Part shown: piece after piece, positions 33,729 to 43,589 of the stretch
How positions within the stretch are numbered: position 1 is the first letter of the stretch
How the letters are laid out: each line of letters opens with the position of its first letter
Source of the DNA: Rahnella laticis
GTDB lineage: Bacteria; Pseudomonadota; Gammaproteobacteria; Enterobacterales; Enterobacteriaceae
Assembly: GCF_015644585.1 (NCBI RefSeq)
Contig: NZ_JADOBI010000002.1
Span: 434,001-498,000, forward strand
Length of the DNA stretch: 64,000 bases
Direction: 5' to 3'
Position numbers and translations under genes: made by a program
The notes under the pieces: model-generated
The model's input: the letters and a program-made list of their open reading frames with translations, nothing else
Database searches by the model: none
What the model was told of the DNA's origin: nothing

Positions 33729-34733
33729 TTAAACTTTACGTGATGCCGGCCCCGTGGCTTCTTCGGAAAAACGTGCGGTGATGGCGTCGCGTTCGTAGCC
33801 CTGATGCTCGGTCAGAATGGAATACAATTCAGGGCGTCGGCCGTAGATCCAGCGGCGGCCGGAACTCAGGGGGATCAGCGTTAAATCCAGTTCGGCGCTG
33901 ACCATGGCGTCGGCGGCAACCCAGGTTTCGCTGATGATCCGGCCATAAGGGTCGAGGATCATCGCGTTGCCGGTGCGGACTTCATCCGCATCTGCGCCCA
34001 CGCCGTTGCTGAATAAAATGAACAATCCGTTATCGTGCGCGCGCGATGGCAGCCAGCGCAGGATCCATCCGCGGCCACTTTCCCCTTTAAACGCGGCGGT
34101 GATTTCTTCCTTTCTTTCCGCACGCTGTTCCCACAATTCCAGCGGAATGGGTTTCATGCCGTGCGGGCTGCGCGAATGGGTGCCGCCGGTCTGATGCGGT
34201 GCCAGCAGGATATCCGCGCCAAGCAGCGTGGTCGCGCGTACGTTTTCCACCAGATTATTGTCCCAGCAAATCAGGATCCCCACCTTCACGCCCCACGGCG
34301 TATCAAATACGGTAAAACCGTCGCCGCAGCTGAATGCAGGATGCTCAAACGCGTGCAGTTTGCGATGCGCGTGATAAGAACCGTCCGGCATGCAGGCTAC
34401 GTAGGTGTTATAAATCCGGCCATCTGCCGCGCGTTCGATAAGACCTGCGCCAATCAGCATCTGATTTTTCGCCGCCAGCGCCCTGATCAGTGCCAGCGAC
34501 GGGCTGGTTTCAACCGGTTCAGCCAGCGCATTCACTTCTTCCGCCGACAACCCCGGCACGTGCCAGTAACCGGTGATGCACATTTCCGGGAAGGCCAGGA
34601 TCTTCACGCCCTGCGCAGCAGCCTGTTCAATGTATTTCTCCATAATCAACAGGTTGTAAGCCTTATTACTGGCCTGATGCTGAAACTGAACCACTGCCGT
34701 TTTTATCGATTTGACTGACGTTACTTCGCTCAT
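33729..34733 (-). CDS. Carbon-nitrogen hydrolase (nitrilase superfamily)
   Basis: 334 residues from ATG 34733 (MSEVTSVKSIK), with GGAGAA before it; a longer frame exists but lacks a site. The Glu-Lys-Cys triad is seen in LAFPEMCITGY, HRKLHAFEH and GILICWDNN. These enzymes hydrolyse nitriles or amides such as carbamoyl compounds. It is divergent from a LysR regulator 107 bp away, the usual regulator-target arrangement. Substrate unknown; a nitrogen-scavenging role would fit the window theme. Confidence 0.88.
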   Translation of the reverse strand: MSEVTSVKSIKTAVVQFQHQASNKAYNLLIMEKYIEQAAAQGVKILAFPEMCITGYWHVPGLSAEEVNALAEPVETSPSLALIRALAAKNQMLIGAGLIERAADGRIYNTYVACMPDGSYHAHRKLHAFEHPAFSCGDGFTVFDTPWGVKVGILICWDNNLVENVRATTLLGADILLAPHQTGGTHSRSPHGMKPIPLELWEQRAERKEEITAAFKGESGRGWILRWLPSRAHDNGLFILFSNGVGADADEVRTGNAMILDPYGRIISETWVAADAMVSAELDLTLIPLSSGRRWIYGRRPELYSILTEHQGYERDAITARFSEEATGPASRKV

Positions 34734-34839
34734 CGCCGTTCTCCGCAAAGGGTCACAAAGGGTGACTTTCACTGGCATTACAGCAATCCGGTTGATAACT
34801 TTATAATGAATTGTTTTTCATTTTTGATAACCAAACGGA

Positions 34840-35709
34840 ATGCAAAATATGAATACGCGACTGCTCAGGGCGTTCGTGGTGCTGGCTGAAAAAGGAAATT
34901 ACGCGCTTGCAGCAGAGGCGCTGGCGATATCACAACCTGCGCTCACCAAACAGATCAATCTGCTGGAATCCCGGGTGAACCTGATGCTGTTTACGCGTGG
35001 CCGCCACGGCACCGCGCTGACGGCGGGCGGGCAGCGGCTGTTGCCGGAAGCAAAAAAAGTCGTCGCGCAGGCCGGGCTGTTTTTGCATCACGCGGAACAG
35101 GTGGCGAAAGGGCGCGAGGGTTTTCTGGCGGCAGGCTTCGGGCTGTCCAGTTTTTATTTTGCGCCGCAATGCATTGCGCAGTTCCGGGCGCAGTTTCCCG
35201 GCGTCGATATTACGCTGGAAGATTTGCCCTCGGCACAGCAATACGAAATGCTGCAAAGCGGGGCGTTGCAGGTCGGGTTTGTCCGCGTGCCACCGGCAAA
35301 ACCGCTCAGTTATCACAGCCTGTTTGACGATAATCTGGTGCTGGTCACGCCGGAGAATAACGGTCTGAGCATCGAAGACTGGCTGCAAAAATTCCCGTTG
35401 CTGCGTTTGTACCCGGCGCGCGGCGGCGGCCTGAATACGCAGACGACGCTGTTCCTGCACGACCAGCACATTTTCCCGGCCTCCACGCAGCAGGTGGAAG
35501 ATATTCAGACCATTGTCGCGCTGATTATTGCCGGTACCGGCGTGGCGCTGTTGCCGCAAAGCGTGGTGCATATCGCGCCGCCGGGGCTGAATATTGTGCC
35601 GCTTCCGGGTGGGGCAACCCGCTGGCAGGTGGGGATCGCCTGGGATCCGCGCTATGACGATTCTGTCCGCGATAATTTTATTGCGATCGCAAAAGGCTTT
35701 GTGCGTTAA
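34840..35709 (+). CDS. LysR-family transcriptional regulator
   Basis: 289 residues. N-terminal helix-turn-helix (NYALAAEALAISQPALTKQINLLESRV) and an effector domain. Divergent from the nitrilase-family gene, which it probably controls; the region between them must hold the shared operator (not identified). Confidence 0.9.
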   Translation: MQNMNTRLLRAFVVLAEKGNYALAAEALAISQPALTKQINLLESRVNLMLFTRGRHGTALTAGGQRLLPEAKKVVAQAGLFLHHAEQVAKGREGFLAAGFGLSSFYFAPQCIAQFRAQFPGVDITLEDLPSAQQYEMLQSGALQVGFVRVPPAKPLSYHSLFDDNLVLVTPENNGLSIEDWLQKFPLLRLYPARGGGLNTQTTLFLHDQHIFPASTQQVEDIQTIVALIIAGTGVALLPQSVVHIAPPGLNIVPLPGGATRWQVGIAWDPRYDDSVRDNFIAIAKGFVR

Positions 35710-35822
35710 ATGTTTCTTTTATGTAAAGAAAATGAGGGTTGTTGAGGCGTTGAACATGTGGCAGCAGCTATACTCTGAAAATGGGATAACAAAGGTTGTC
35801 CTGAGACATCGCGAAGCCACTT

Positions 35823-37697
35823 ATGACACATATAAAAAAGAAATCATCGCTGCTTACTGTGACTGTGGCCTGTATTGGTGTCGTCTATGGCGACATCGGT
35901 ACCAGCCCGTTGTATACCCTGCGGGAGTGCCTGACCGGCCAGGCGGGCATTACCCTGACACAAAGTTCTCTGTTCGGCTTTCTGTCACTGATCTTCTGGC
36001 TGCTGATGCTGGTCGTTTCGGTCAAATACATCAGTTTTGTGATGCGCGCAGACAACGACGGCGAAGGGGGGATTCTCACCCTGATGTCGCTGGCTGTGCG
36101 CAATCTGAGCCCGCGATGGGTGCCACTTATCATGTTTCTCGGGCTGGTGGGCGGCAGTTTCTTCTACGGCGACGGCGTCATTACCCCGGCGATTTCGGTG
36201 CTTTCCGCCATTGAAGGGCTGGAAATCATCGAGCCTTCTCTCGACCGTTTTATCATCCCTTTTTCCATTGCCGTTCTGACGTTGCTGTTTTTCATTCAGA
36301 AAAATGGCACCGGCAGCGTCGGGAAGATCTTTGCGCCGGTGATGGTGCTGTGGTTTGTCACGATTGGCGTGCTGGGCATAAGTGGGATCCTGCGTAATCC
36401 GCAGGTTTTGCAGGCGCTGAACCCTTACTGGGCGGTGCATTTCTTTGCGGAATACAAAACCGTTTCATTTTTCGCGCTCGGCATGGTGGTGCTGTCCGTG
36501 ACCGGCGGGGAAGCGTTGTACGCTGACATGGGACATTTCGGTAAAAAGCCGATCCGTATCGCGTGGTTTATTCTGGTCGGGCCGTCGCTGGTGATGAACT
36601 ATTTCGGGCAGGGCGCGCTGTTGCTCAGCAAACCTGATGCCATCCAGAATCCGTTTTTCCTGCTGGCACCGGGCTGGGCGCTGATCCCGCTGCTGATACT
36701 GGCGACGCTGGCGACGGTGATTGCCTCGCAGGCGGTGATTTCGGGCGTGTTCTCCCTGACGCGGCAGGCCGTGCGGATGGGGTATCTGCCGCCGATGCGC
36801 ATCATTTATACCTCGGATGAAGAGTCGGGGCAGATCTATATTCCGGTCGTCAACTGGCTGCTCTATTTCGCGGTGCTGATTGCCATTCTCAGCTTCAAAC
36901 ACTCCAGCAATCTGGCGTCGGCATACGGCATTGTGGTGACCGGTACGATGGTCATTACTTCACTGCTGATTGGCATTGTGATGGTCAAAAACTGGGGCTG
37001 GAAAAGCTGGGTGGGCGGCCTGATGATGGCGGTCATGCTGCTGATTGATGTGCCGCTGTTTGCCGCGAATCTGGTCAAACTGTTCTCCGGCGGCTGGCTG
37101 CCGGTGGTTATCGGCCTGACGATTTTGCTGATCATGCTGACCTGGAAAACCGAACGTAACCGCCTGCTGAGGCGTTTGCGTCAGGATCCGGAAGCGCTCG
37201 AAGCGCTGATCGTGTCACTGGAAAAATCGCCGCCGAAACGCGTACCGGGCACCGCCGTGGTGATGTCGCGCGGGCAATATGAAGTGCCGCTGGTGCTGCT
37301 GCATAATCTCAAACATAACAAGATATTGCATGAACGCGTGATATTGCTGACGGTTGCGACGGAAGACGTGCCTTACGTGCATAACGTCCGGCGTGTGACG
37401 ATTGAGCAGCTTTCACCGTCGTTCTGGCGGGTGATTGCCAGTTATGGCTGGCGGGAAAAACCCAACGTCACTGATATTTTGTACCGCTGCGGGCTGGAAG
37501 GGCTGAAGTGTACGATGAATGAAACGTCGTTCTTTATGTCGCGGGATACGTTTGTGCTGGGCGATCCGCGTCCGTGGTATCTCAAAGCGCGGGGGAAACT
37601 GTTCCAGGTGTTACAACGTAACTCCCTGCGTGCGCCGGAACATTACCATATTCCGCCAAACCGTGTGATTGAGCTGGGTGCGGTGGTGAAATTCTGA
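35823..37697 (+). CDS. kup: Low-affinity potassium transporter Kup
   Basis: 624 residues, close to the E. coli length (622). The N-terminus [22 protein letters not shown] is the family signature, followed by about twelve helices and a C-terminal cytoplasmic domain of about 150 residues. Couples K+ to H+ uptake in the inner membrane. A 16-bp stem terminator follows. Confidence 0.95.
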   Translation: MTHIKKKSSLLTVTVACIGVVYGDIGTSPLYTLRECLTGQAGITLTQSSLFGFLSLIFWLLMLVVSVKYISFVMRADNDGEGGILTLMSLAVRNLSPRWVPLIMFLGLVGGSFFYGDGVITPAISVLSAIEGLEIIEPSLDRFIIPFSIAVLTLLFFIQKNGTGSVGKIFAPVMVLWFVTIGVLGISGILRNPQVLQALNPYWAVHFFAEYKTVSFFALGMVVLSVTGGEALYADMGHFGKKPIRIAWFILVGPSLVMNYFGQGALLLSKPDAIQNPFFLLAPGWALIPLLILATLATVIASQAVISGVFSLTRQAVRMGYLPPMRIIYTSDEESGQIYIPVVNWLLYFAVLIAILSFKHSSNLASAYGIVVTGTMVITSLLIGIVMVKNWGWKSWVGGLMMAVMLLIDVPLFAANLVKLFSGGWLPVVIGLTILLIMLTWKTERNRLLRRLRQDPEALEALIVSLEKSPPKRVPGTAVVMSRGQYEVPLVLLHNLKHNKILHERVILLTVATEDVPYVHNVRRVTIEQLSPSFWRVIASYGWREKPNVTDILYRCGLEGLKCTMNETSFFMSRDTFVLGDPRPWYLKARGKLFQVLQRNSLRAPEHYHIPPNRVIELGAVVKF

Positions 37698-37702
37698 AAG
37701 CA

Positions 37703-37743
37703 AACGGCCCGTTTCCGGGGATGAAATCCGGAAACGGGCCGTT
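37703..37743. terminator. Bidirectional terminator after kup
   Basis: AACGGCCCGTTTCCGG / CCGGAAACGGGCCGTT, a 16-bp perfect stem with a 9-nt loop, between convergent kup and lipoprotein genes. Confidence 0.85.
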
Positions 37744-37759
37744 CAGAAAGCAGAACGGT

Positions 37760-38542
37760 TTAGCTCTGCGGATCCTGAAGTTCGGTGATGTTAGCGGCCT
37801 GAGGCGATGACGTTGTGGTGTCCGTCTGCGACTGCAACGTGGTGACAGGCACAGACTGCGTCGTGGTCTGCGTGGCCGGTGTCGTCGTGGTTTCAGTCTG
37901 TGTTGTGGCAGCCGGAGTTGTAGTTGCCGCAGCCGGTGTCGAAGTGGTTTCGGTTTTGGTCGTCGTCGCCGGTGCTGTGGTGGCTGGCGTTGATGATGTA
38001 GCCGTCGTGGCTGCTGCCGGTGCTGGAGTTTCTGCTGGCGTAGTGGCTGATGCCGCTGGCGTTGTGGTTTGCGCCTGAACGTCCGTTGCCGGAGCTTCAA
38101 TTTGCGTTGGCAGGGCCGGGATCGGTTCTAACGGCACCGATTCTGACTTAGGTTTCGGGACCGGCGTTGTCGCGCGAACCAGGAATGTCGGCTTGAGATT
38201 CGCAACGGAATAGGTCACATGGCTGATGTCGTTACGTGACGTTGTCACATCGACAGGCGCAATAGTCACGCGCCCGATCAGTGAACGGGCATAACCGCCG
38301 ACCTGATGTTTCCCTTCCGGAAGCTGCACTTCCACGCTTTCGCCAAGCCCCAGCGCACCGGCATCTTTGCCATCAATGGTGACGTAAATCTGGGTGCCAT
38401 CGTCGGTTTTGGTCGGAACGTGTGTCACGGTCAGGCGCGTGGAACCGAGATCGAACGCCGGTTTTTCAGCGGTTTTGGTGTTTGCGCATCCTGTGAGTGC
38501 GAAAACGGCCGCAACGGCGGCCAGGGTGAAACGATAACTCAT
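37760..38542 (-). CDS. Thr/Pro/Ala-rich lipoprotein with PEGA-like domain
   Basis: 260 residues from ATG 38542 (MSYRFTLAAVAAVFALTGCANT); an upstream start is not needed. The lipobox LTGC gives an acylated Cys at position 20. A small domain with IDGKDAGALGLGESVEVQLPEGKHQVGG, like PEGA-type surface modules, follows. The last 120 residues are a low-complexity tract of Thr, Ala, Pro and Gln (about 150-240), probably a flexible spacer. Convergent with kup. No function known. Confidence 0.7.
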   Translation of the reverse strand: MSYRFTLAAVAAVFALTGCANTKTAEKPAFDLGSTRLTVTHVPTKTDDGTQIYVTIDGKDAGALGLGESVEVQLPEGKHQVGGYARSLIGRVTIAPVDVTTSRNDISHVTYSVANLKPTFLVRATTPVPKPKSESVPLEPIPALPTQIEAPATDVQAQTTTPAASATTPAETPAPAAATTATSSTPATTAPATTTKTETTSTPAAATTTPAATTQTETTTTPATQTTTQSVPVTTLQSQTDTTTSSPQAANITELQDPQS

Positions 38543-38702
38543 AGTGCGACGTCTTCCTTTAAGGGATTTTTGTGATCTGCGTACCAATATACCCGATCTC
38601 AGGATTGAGATGAATGTCGCGGCGGGGAACTCGGAGGATTCTTCTTATCAGTCTGTCACCCTCACCAAACTTTCGGTTGAAGCGCTTCGTCAATTTGTGT
38701 AT

Positions 38703-38727
38703 TTTTATGCAAATTATCTGCATAAAA
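38703..38727. promoter_or_regulatory. Inverted repeat upstream of amino acid ABC transporter
   Basis: Arms TTTTATGCA and TGCATAAAA, perfect, 7-nt spacer, ending about 22 bp before the start of the binding protein gene. A candidate operator; regulator unknown. Its half-sites bear only loose resemblance to ArgR boxes. Confidence 0.4.
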
Positions 38728-38749
38728 TAACAAACTCACAGGAGTGTCC

Positions 38750-39517
38750 ATGTTCAAGTCTTTAGTTCTCACCGGGTGCCTGCTTTCTTCCTTAATCACT
38801 TCAGCCTACGCGGCGCAGACCACTTACGTGGTCGGTTCCGGCGGCACGTACCGCCCTTTCGAATATGAAAACAGCCAGAAACAGCTGGAAGGTTTTGATA
38901 TCGACATCATCAAAGCTATCGCGAAAGCGGAAGATTTTGACATCAAACTGGTCAATACGCCGTGGGAAGGGATTTTCGCCACCCTGAATTCCGGTGATCG
39001 TGACATCATTATTTCCGGCATCACCATTACCGACAAACGTAAAGCGATGGTCGATTTCTCTGCGCCGTATTTCCCGGCAGAACAGTCCATCGTGGTGCCT
39101 GCGGATTCTAAAGTGGATTCCGTTGCTGCGCTGAAAGGCCTGAAAGTCGGTGTGGTGAATTCCAGCACCGGCGACATCGTGGTATCTGACGCACTGGGCA
39201 AAAACAGCACGGACATCAAACGTTTTGATAACACGCCGCTGATGTTGCAGGAACTGGCGGAAGACGGCATTGGCGCAGCGGTCGGCGACGTCGGCGTGGT
39301 GAAGTACTACATCAAATCCCATCCTGAAAAAGCCCTGAAACTGGTGCCGGACAGCAAGTTCGAACGTCAGTATTTCGGCATTGCTGTCGCCAAGGACAAC
39401 ACGGAACTGTTGGGTAAAATCAACGCCGGTCTGAAGAAAATCGTGGCTGATGGCACCTACGCAAAAATCTACGAAACCTGGTTTGATAAGAACGTGCCAA
39501 CGCTGCCAGCGCAATAA
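38750..39517 (+). CDS. Amino acid ABC transporter binding protein
   Basis: 255 residues from ATG 38750 (MFKSLVLTGCLLS), AGGAG 5 bp before; a GTG two codons earlier is an alternative. Signal peptide ends near YAAQ. SBP family 3 pattern: GTYRPFEYENSQKQLEGFDIDIIKAIAKAEDFD, DIIISGITITDKRKAMVDFSAPYF. First gene of a three-gene operon for a polar or basic amino acid. Confidence 0.9.
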   Translation: MFKSLVLTGCLLSSLITSAYAAQTTYVVGSGGTYRPFEYENSQKQLEGFDIDIIKAIAKAEDFDIKLVNTPWEGIFATLNSGDRDIIISGITITDKRKAMVDFSAPYFPAEQSIVVPADSKVDSVAALKGLKVGVVNSSTGDIVVSDALGKNSTDIKRFDNTPLMLQELAEDGIGAAVGDVGVVKYYIKSHPEKALKLVPDSKFERQYFGIAVAKDNTELLGKINAGLKKIVADGTYAKIYETWFDKNVPTLPAQ

Positions 39518-39576
39518 ATCCCCCAGAAAAATATTGGTATGCAGGGGCGTGAAAACGCCCCTGAACAAGGACAGGT

Positions 39577-40341
39577 ATGACCGGATTTCGCTGGGAGATA
39601 ATCTCAGAATATGCGCCGCTGTTTGTGCAGGGCGCGCTGATGACCATCAAATGCACCATCATTTGCGTCATTTTAGGCACCACCTGGGGCCTGCTGCTTG
39701 GCCTCGGACGCATGGCCCGCGCCGACGACGGCCCGTGGAAATACGTTCTGCGCTTCGCCGTGCAATGGCCGGTGCGCATTTACGTCAGTGCATTTCGCGG
39801 CACGCCGCTGTTTGTGCAAATCATGGTGGTCCACTTCGCGCTGGTTCCGCTGTTCATCAACCCGCGTGACGGAATTTTAGTCACCAACGGCCTGATGTCT
39901 TCCGATTTCGCCCGTGCGTTACGCTCCGATTACGGCGCGTTTTTATCCTGCGTCGTCGCGATTACCCTGAACGCGGGCGCTTACGTTTCCGAGATTTTCC
40001 GTGCCGGGATCCAGTCGATCGATAACGGCCAGATGGAAGCGTCGCGTGCATTAGGGATGGGCTGGGGTAAAACGATGCGCAAAGTGATTTTGCCGCAGGC
40101 GTTTCGTCGCATTCTGCCGCCGCTGGGCAATAACGCGATTGCGATTGTGAAAGATTCTTCGCTGGCGTCAGCCATCGGCCTGGCCGATCTGGCTTACGCG
40201 GCGCGAACTGTTTCCGGCGCTTACGCCACCTACTGGGAACCCTACCTGACGATTTCGCTGGTGTACTGGGTTCTGACTTTCCTGCTCTCGTTACTCGTTC
40301 AACACATGGAAAAGAGGTTCGGCAAAAGTGATTCACGTTAA
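39577..40341 (+). CDS. Amino acid ABC transporter permease
   Basis: 254 residues, HisM/GlnP type, with four or five helices and the EAA loop [25 protein letters not shown]. Starts 60 bp after the binding protein gene. Its end overlaps the ATPase gene start by 14 bp. Confidence 0.92.
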   Translation: MTGFRWEIISEYAPLFVQGALMTIKCTIICVILGTTWGLLLGLGRMARADDGPWKYVLRFAVQWPVRIYVSAFRGTPLFVQIMVVHFALVPLFINPRDGILVTNGLMSSDFARALRSDYGAFLSCVVAITLNAGAYVSEIFRAGIQSIDNGQMEASRALGMGWGKTMRKVILPQAFRRILPPLGNNAIAIVKDSSLASAIGLADLAYAARTVSGAYATYWEPYLTISLVYWVLTFLLSLLVQHMEKRFGKSDSR

Positions 40342-41050
40342 GGATTTACAGAAACAGTTCGGTGAAACCCACGTTTTGCGCGGCATCTCGTGTGATATCG
40401 CAGAGAAAGAAGTGGTGTGCGTCATCGGCCCGTCCGGTTCGGGGAAAAGTACCTTCCTGCGCTGCCTGAACGCGCTGGAAAAACCGAACGACGGCGAAGT
40501 GGTGGTGAACGGTTTCGCGGTTCATGACCCGAAAACTAATCTGAATACGCTGCGTTCCGGCGTCGGAATGGTGTTCCAGCGCTTTAATCTGTTTCCGCAC
40601 ATGACGGTGCTGGAAAACCTGATTATGGCGCCGATGTCGCTGAAAGGGTTATCGAAAGCCGACGCGGTTTCACGTGCTGAGAAGCTGCTGCAAAAAGTCG
40701 GGCTGATCGACAAAATCGATGCCTGGCCTTCCAGCCTTTCCGGCGGTCAGCAGCAGCGTGTGGCGATCGCCCGCGCGCTGGCGATGGAACCTTCGATCAT
40801 TTTGTTCGACGAACCGACATCTGCGCTCGACCCCGAGCTGGTCGGCGAAGTGCTGGCCGTCATGAAACAGCTGGCGCTTGAAGGTATGACGATGGTGATC
40901 GTGACCCACGAAATGGGCTTTGCCCGCGAAGTGGCCGACCGCGTAGTATTTATCGATCAGGGCGTGATCCAGGAAGAAGGGCCGCCGGCGCAGCTTTTCA
41001 CCGCCCCGACCAATCCGCGTACCCGCGAGTTCTTGAGTAAGGTGTTGTAA
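40328..41050 (+). CDS. Amino acid ABC transporter ATP-binding subunit
   Basis: 240 residues. Walker [11 protein letters not shown]-loop [10 protein letters not shown], signature [15 protein letters not shown], Walker [15 protein letters not shown] and switch His VTHEMGFA. It overlaps the permease gene, which indicates coupled translation. Confidence 0.93.
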   Translation: MIHVKDLQKQFGETHVLRGISCDIAEKEVVCVIGPSGSGKSTFLRCLNALEKPNDGEVVVNGFAVHDPKTNLNTLRSGVGMVFQRFNLFPHMTVLENLIMAPMSLKGLSKADAVSRAEKLLQKVGLIDKIDAWPSSLSGGQQQRVAIARALAMEPSIILFDEPTSALDPELVGEVLAVMKQLALEGMTMVIVTHEMGFAREVADRVVFIDQGVIQEEGPPAQLFTAPTNPRTREFLSKVL

Positions 41051-41056
41051 TCCGTC

Positions 41057-41081
41057 ATCCGGAGGTGATTTGCCTCCGGAT
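41057..41081 (+). terminator. Hairpin after ABC operon
   Basis: ATCCGGAGG / CCTCCGGAT stem of 9 bp with a 7-nt loop, directly after the stop codon. T tract is weak. Confidence 0.5.
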
Positions 41082-41204
41082 ACTTCCTCCCTCCAGATAC
41101 TTTCCATCTCCAGACACGTCCCGCCTTCTGAGTTTTACCGGGCAAAAGTCCGCGCCCTGATTTTGTGCTAAATTACCCTCAAATTCCCCGCATCCCGAGG
41201 CACC

Positions 41205-42203
41205 ATGATTACCCCGCAAAACCGTACAACCCGCGAAATGAAGATCAATAACGTGGTGCTGGTCACTCAGGCGTTGAAATCTCTGGGCTCGGCGACCAAA
41301 GCGGAAGTGGCGGCGCAAACGGGGCTGAGTATTGCGACCTGCGGCGCGGTGCTTAATGAATTACGTCTGACGCGGGAAGTGCTGGCGCTTGAGCTGGAAG
41401 AATCCCGCGGCGGGCGGCCTGCGCAGCGTTACGCCTATAACCCCGATTATTTCTCCGTGCTGAGTCTCTATGCGCAGGGCAGCGATGAGGCGGCGCAGAT
41501 TATCTGGTCGGTGAATTCGGCCACGGGCGTGAGCCTGGCGCAGGGCGAAGTGCGCTTTCTGACGCTCAGCCTGGAGACGTTTTATCAGCAAATTGCCGGG
41601 TTGCTGGCGGATTATCCGAACATTAAAGCCCTCGGTATCGGCCTGCCGGGCGTGGTGGTGAAAGGGCACGTGGCGACCTGCGATATCAGCGTGTTCGCCG
41701 GTGTGGATGTCGAACAACAGCTGCGCGAAAAATTCGGTATTTACGTGCAGGCCGATAACGACATGAACTACACCGCCTATGGTTTTTACCGCAGCAGCTG
41801 TGCGGGAGAAACCGCGCCGGTGGCCTACATTTTCAAGCCTGACGTGCCTTGCCTCGGCTGCGGAATGGTCATCAACGGGCAGGTGTTGCAGGGCGCCAGT
41901 CAGTTTGCGGGCGAGGTGTCGAACCTGCCGTTTAAAGATCTCGATAAGCTGCCTGTGGCGGAAGAAATGGCCAAGATCATTGTCTCGCTCAGCGCCATTA
42001 TCAATCCGGCGACAATTGCGCTCTCCGGCCCGAAAATCTGCGATGCGCTGATCCCCGAACTGACCCAACGCTGTCAGGAGCACATTCCCGCGCAGCATAT
42101 GCCCGCGCTGATTTATCGCCCGTCGATGCGGCAGGACTATCTGCAAGGCATCACTGAACTCACGCTGAATAACTACAACCTGCATATCGCTTTCGGAAAC
42201 TAA
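41205..42203 (+). CDS. ROK-family transcriptional regulator
   Basis: 332 residues. An N-terminal winged helix (VVLVTQALKSLGSATKAEVAAQTGLSIATCGAVLNELRL) is fused to a ROK sugar-kinase-like domain (KALGIGLPGVVVKGHV, FAGEVSNLP). The zinc-binding Cx2CGxxGC motif of many ROK proteins is not present at the usual place. The group includes Mlc, NagC and XylR. A perfect palindrome at 42254-42274 lies just downstream, before an MFS gene that is its likely target. Effector sugar unknown. Confidence 0.82.
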   Translation: MITPQNRTTREMKINNVVLVTQALKSLGSATKAEVAAQTGLSIATCGAVLNELRLTREVLALELEESRGGRPAQRYAYNPDYFSVLSLYAQGSDEAAQIIWSVNSATGVSLAQGEVRFLTLSLETFYQQIAGLLADYPNIKALGIGLPGVVVKGHVATCDISVFAGVDVEQQLREKFGIYVQADNDMNYTAYGFYRSSCAGETAPVAYIFKPDVPCLGCGMVINGQVLQGASQFAGEVSNLPFKDLDKLPVAEEMAKIIVSLSAIINPATIALSGPKICDALIPELTQRCQEHIPAQHMPALIYRPSMRQDYLQGITELTLNNYNLHIAFGN

Positions 42204-42253
42204 TCGCGCCTCAGGCGTTGACTTTGCATTGCCCGGATCAATATACTGCGCAC

Positions 42254-42274
42254 TTATTAAAAGTCTTTTAATAA
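42254..42274. promoter_or_regulatory. Palindrome TTATTAAAA-N3-TTTTAATAA, candidate ROK operator
   Basis: Two perfect 9-bp arms with a 3-bp spacer, between the ROK regulator and the MFS gene. The TTATT/AATAA ends resemble the framework of Mlc/NagC operators, the same protein family. Confidence 0.45.
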
Positions 42275-42301
42275 CTATCCAATACGGCACAGGAGCGCAC
42301 T

Positions 42302-43483
42302 TTGTCACTGTCACCTGAATTAGAGAAACCCGCTGAGTGGGTCGGCGCACCGGGCCGCCGTGTCGCTACGCGGATGATATTTTTTGTAACCGGCATGGCG
42401 ATGGGGTTGTGGGGTGCGCTGGTGCCCTACGCACAGCTGCGAACGCATTCCGAAGCCGGTGCGCTCGGTATGCTGCTGTTGTGTCTCGGCGCAGGATCGT
42501 TGTTATCGATGCTCGGCTCCGGCCGGATCATCGGCCGTTTCGGTTGCCGCGCGGTGATCCTCGCCGCCGTGGTGATGTATTGTCTGATGATGCCGCTGCT
42601 GGCGACATTCAGCGATATCCGGCTGATGGCGCTGAGTCTGTTCATTTTCGGCATGGGCATCGGCCTGGCGGACGTGGCGGTCAATGTGCAGGGCACGATG
42701 GTTGAACAGGCCGCAGATAAACCGCTGATGTCCGGTTTTCACTGTCTGTGGAGCGTCGGCGGGATTGCGGGCGCGGGTGGCGGTGCGCTGCTGCTCAGCG
42801 CCGGTATCACGCCGGCGGGCAGCACATTTTTCGCCATCGTGCTGGTGATTTTGGGGACGGCATTTTCGTGGCGCAGCTTGCTGCCGTTCGGGGCGCACGA
42901 GGAAAGCTCGCACGAAGGTAAAGCCAAAGCACGGCCTAATTTCCGACTGATCCTGATGGCGGTTATGGCGATGATTTGCTTTATGGCTGAAGGCGCAGTG
43001 CTCGACTGGGGCGGCGTTTTCCTGACCCGGGAGCGCGGGCTGGCGCTTGAACATGCGGGATGGGGATTTGCGGTGTTTGCCATCGCGATGTCCGTGATGC
43101 GTCTGACCGGCGACGCGATTGTCAGCGCGCTGGGACGTAAACGCGTTCTGGTGATGGGCGGAATTCTCGGGATTGCCGGTTATCTGATGGTGATCCTGCT
43201 GCCGGGCTGGTTCCTGCCGATTTGCGGATTTGCGCTGGTCGGGATTGGCGCGGCGAACATTGCGCCGGTGTTGATCACGCTGGCCGGTCAGGAAAAAGTG
43301 ATGCCGGTGAACATGTCAGTGGCGTTTGTCGCCACACTCGGGTATCTCGGAATTTTGGGTGGCCCGGCGCTGATTGGTTTTGTCGCGCACCTGTCAAGTT
43401 TGTACGTGGCGTTTTCCGCCGTCGCTGCCGCATTCCTGATCGTGACGTTCGGCGCGTACAAATTAAAATATCAGGCTGATTAA
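42302..43483 (+). CDS. MFS transporter (YbjJ-like)
   Basis: 393 residues from a TTG codon at 42302, with AGGAG about 8 bp upstream; a later ATG would remove the first helix start, so TTG is preferred. About twelve helices; motifs GADVAVNVQG-like (GLADVAVNVQGTMVE) and LWSVGGIAGAGGG match the YbjJ branch of the major facilitator family. It is followed by a YbjI-type phosphatase, as in E. coli, and preceded by a ROK regulator. Sugar or sugar-phosphate-related transport is plausible. Confidence 0.83.
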   Translation: MSLSPELEKPAEWVGAPGRRVATRMIFFVTGMAMGLWGALVPYAQLRTHSEAGALGMLLLCLGAGSLLSMLGSGRIIGRFGCRAVILAAVVMYCLMMPLLATFSDIRLMALSLFIFGMGIGLADVAVNVQGTMVEQAADKPLMSGFHCLWSVGGIAGAGGGALLLSAGITPAGSTFFAIVLVILGTAFSWRSLLPFGAHEESSHEGKAKARPNFRLILMAVMAMICFMAEGAVLDWGGVFLTRERGLALEHAGWGFAVFAIAMSVMRLTGDAIVSALGRKRVLVMGGILGIAGYLMVILLPGWFLPICGFALVGIGAANIAPVLITLAGQEKVMPVNMSVAFVATLGYLGILGGPALIGFVAHLSSLYVAFSAVAAAFLIVTFGAYKLKYQAD

Positions 43484-43589
43484 TAAAAGTTTATAACTGA
43501 GTGGCATCTTGCCAGCTGGTGTGCAGAACCCCGCCAGCCTTTTTTTGTTTATGATGATTGTTTTAAATCCGACCCTGTAAGGAGCTGTA

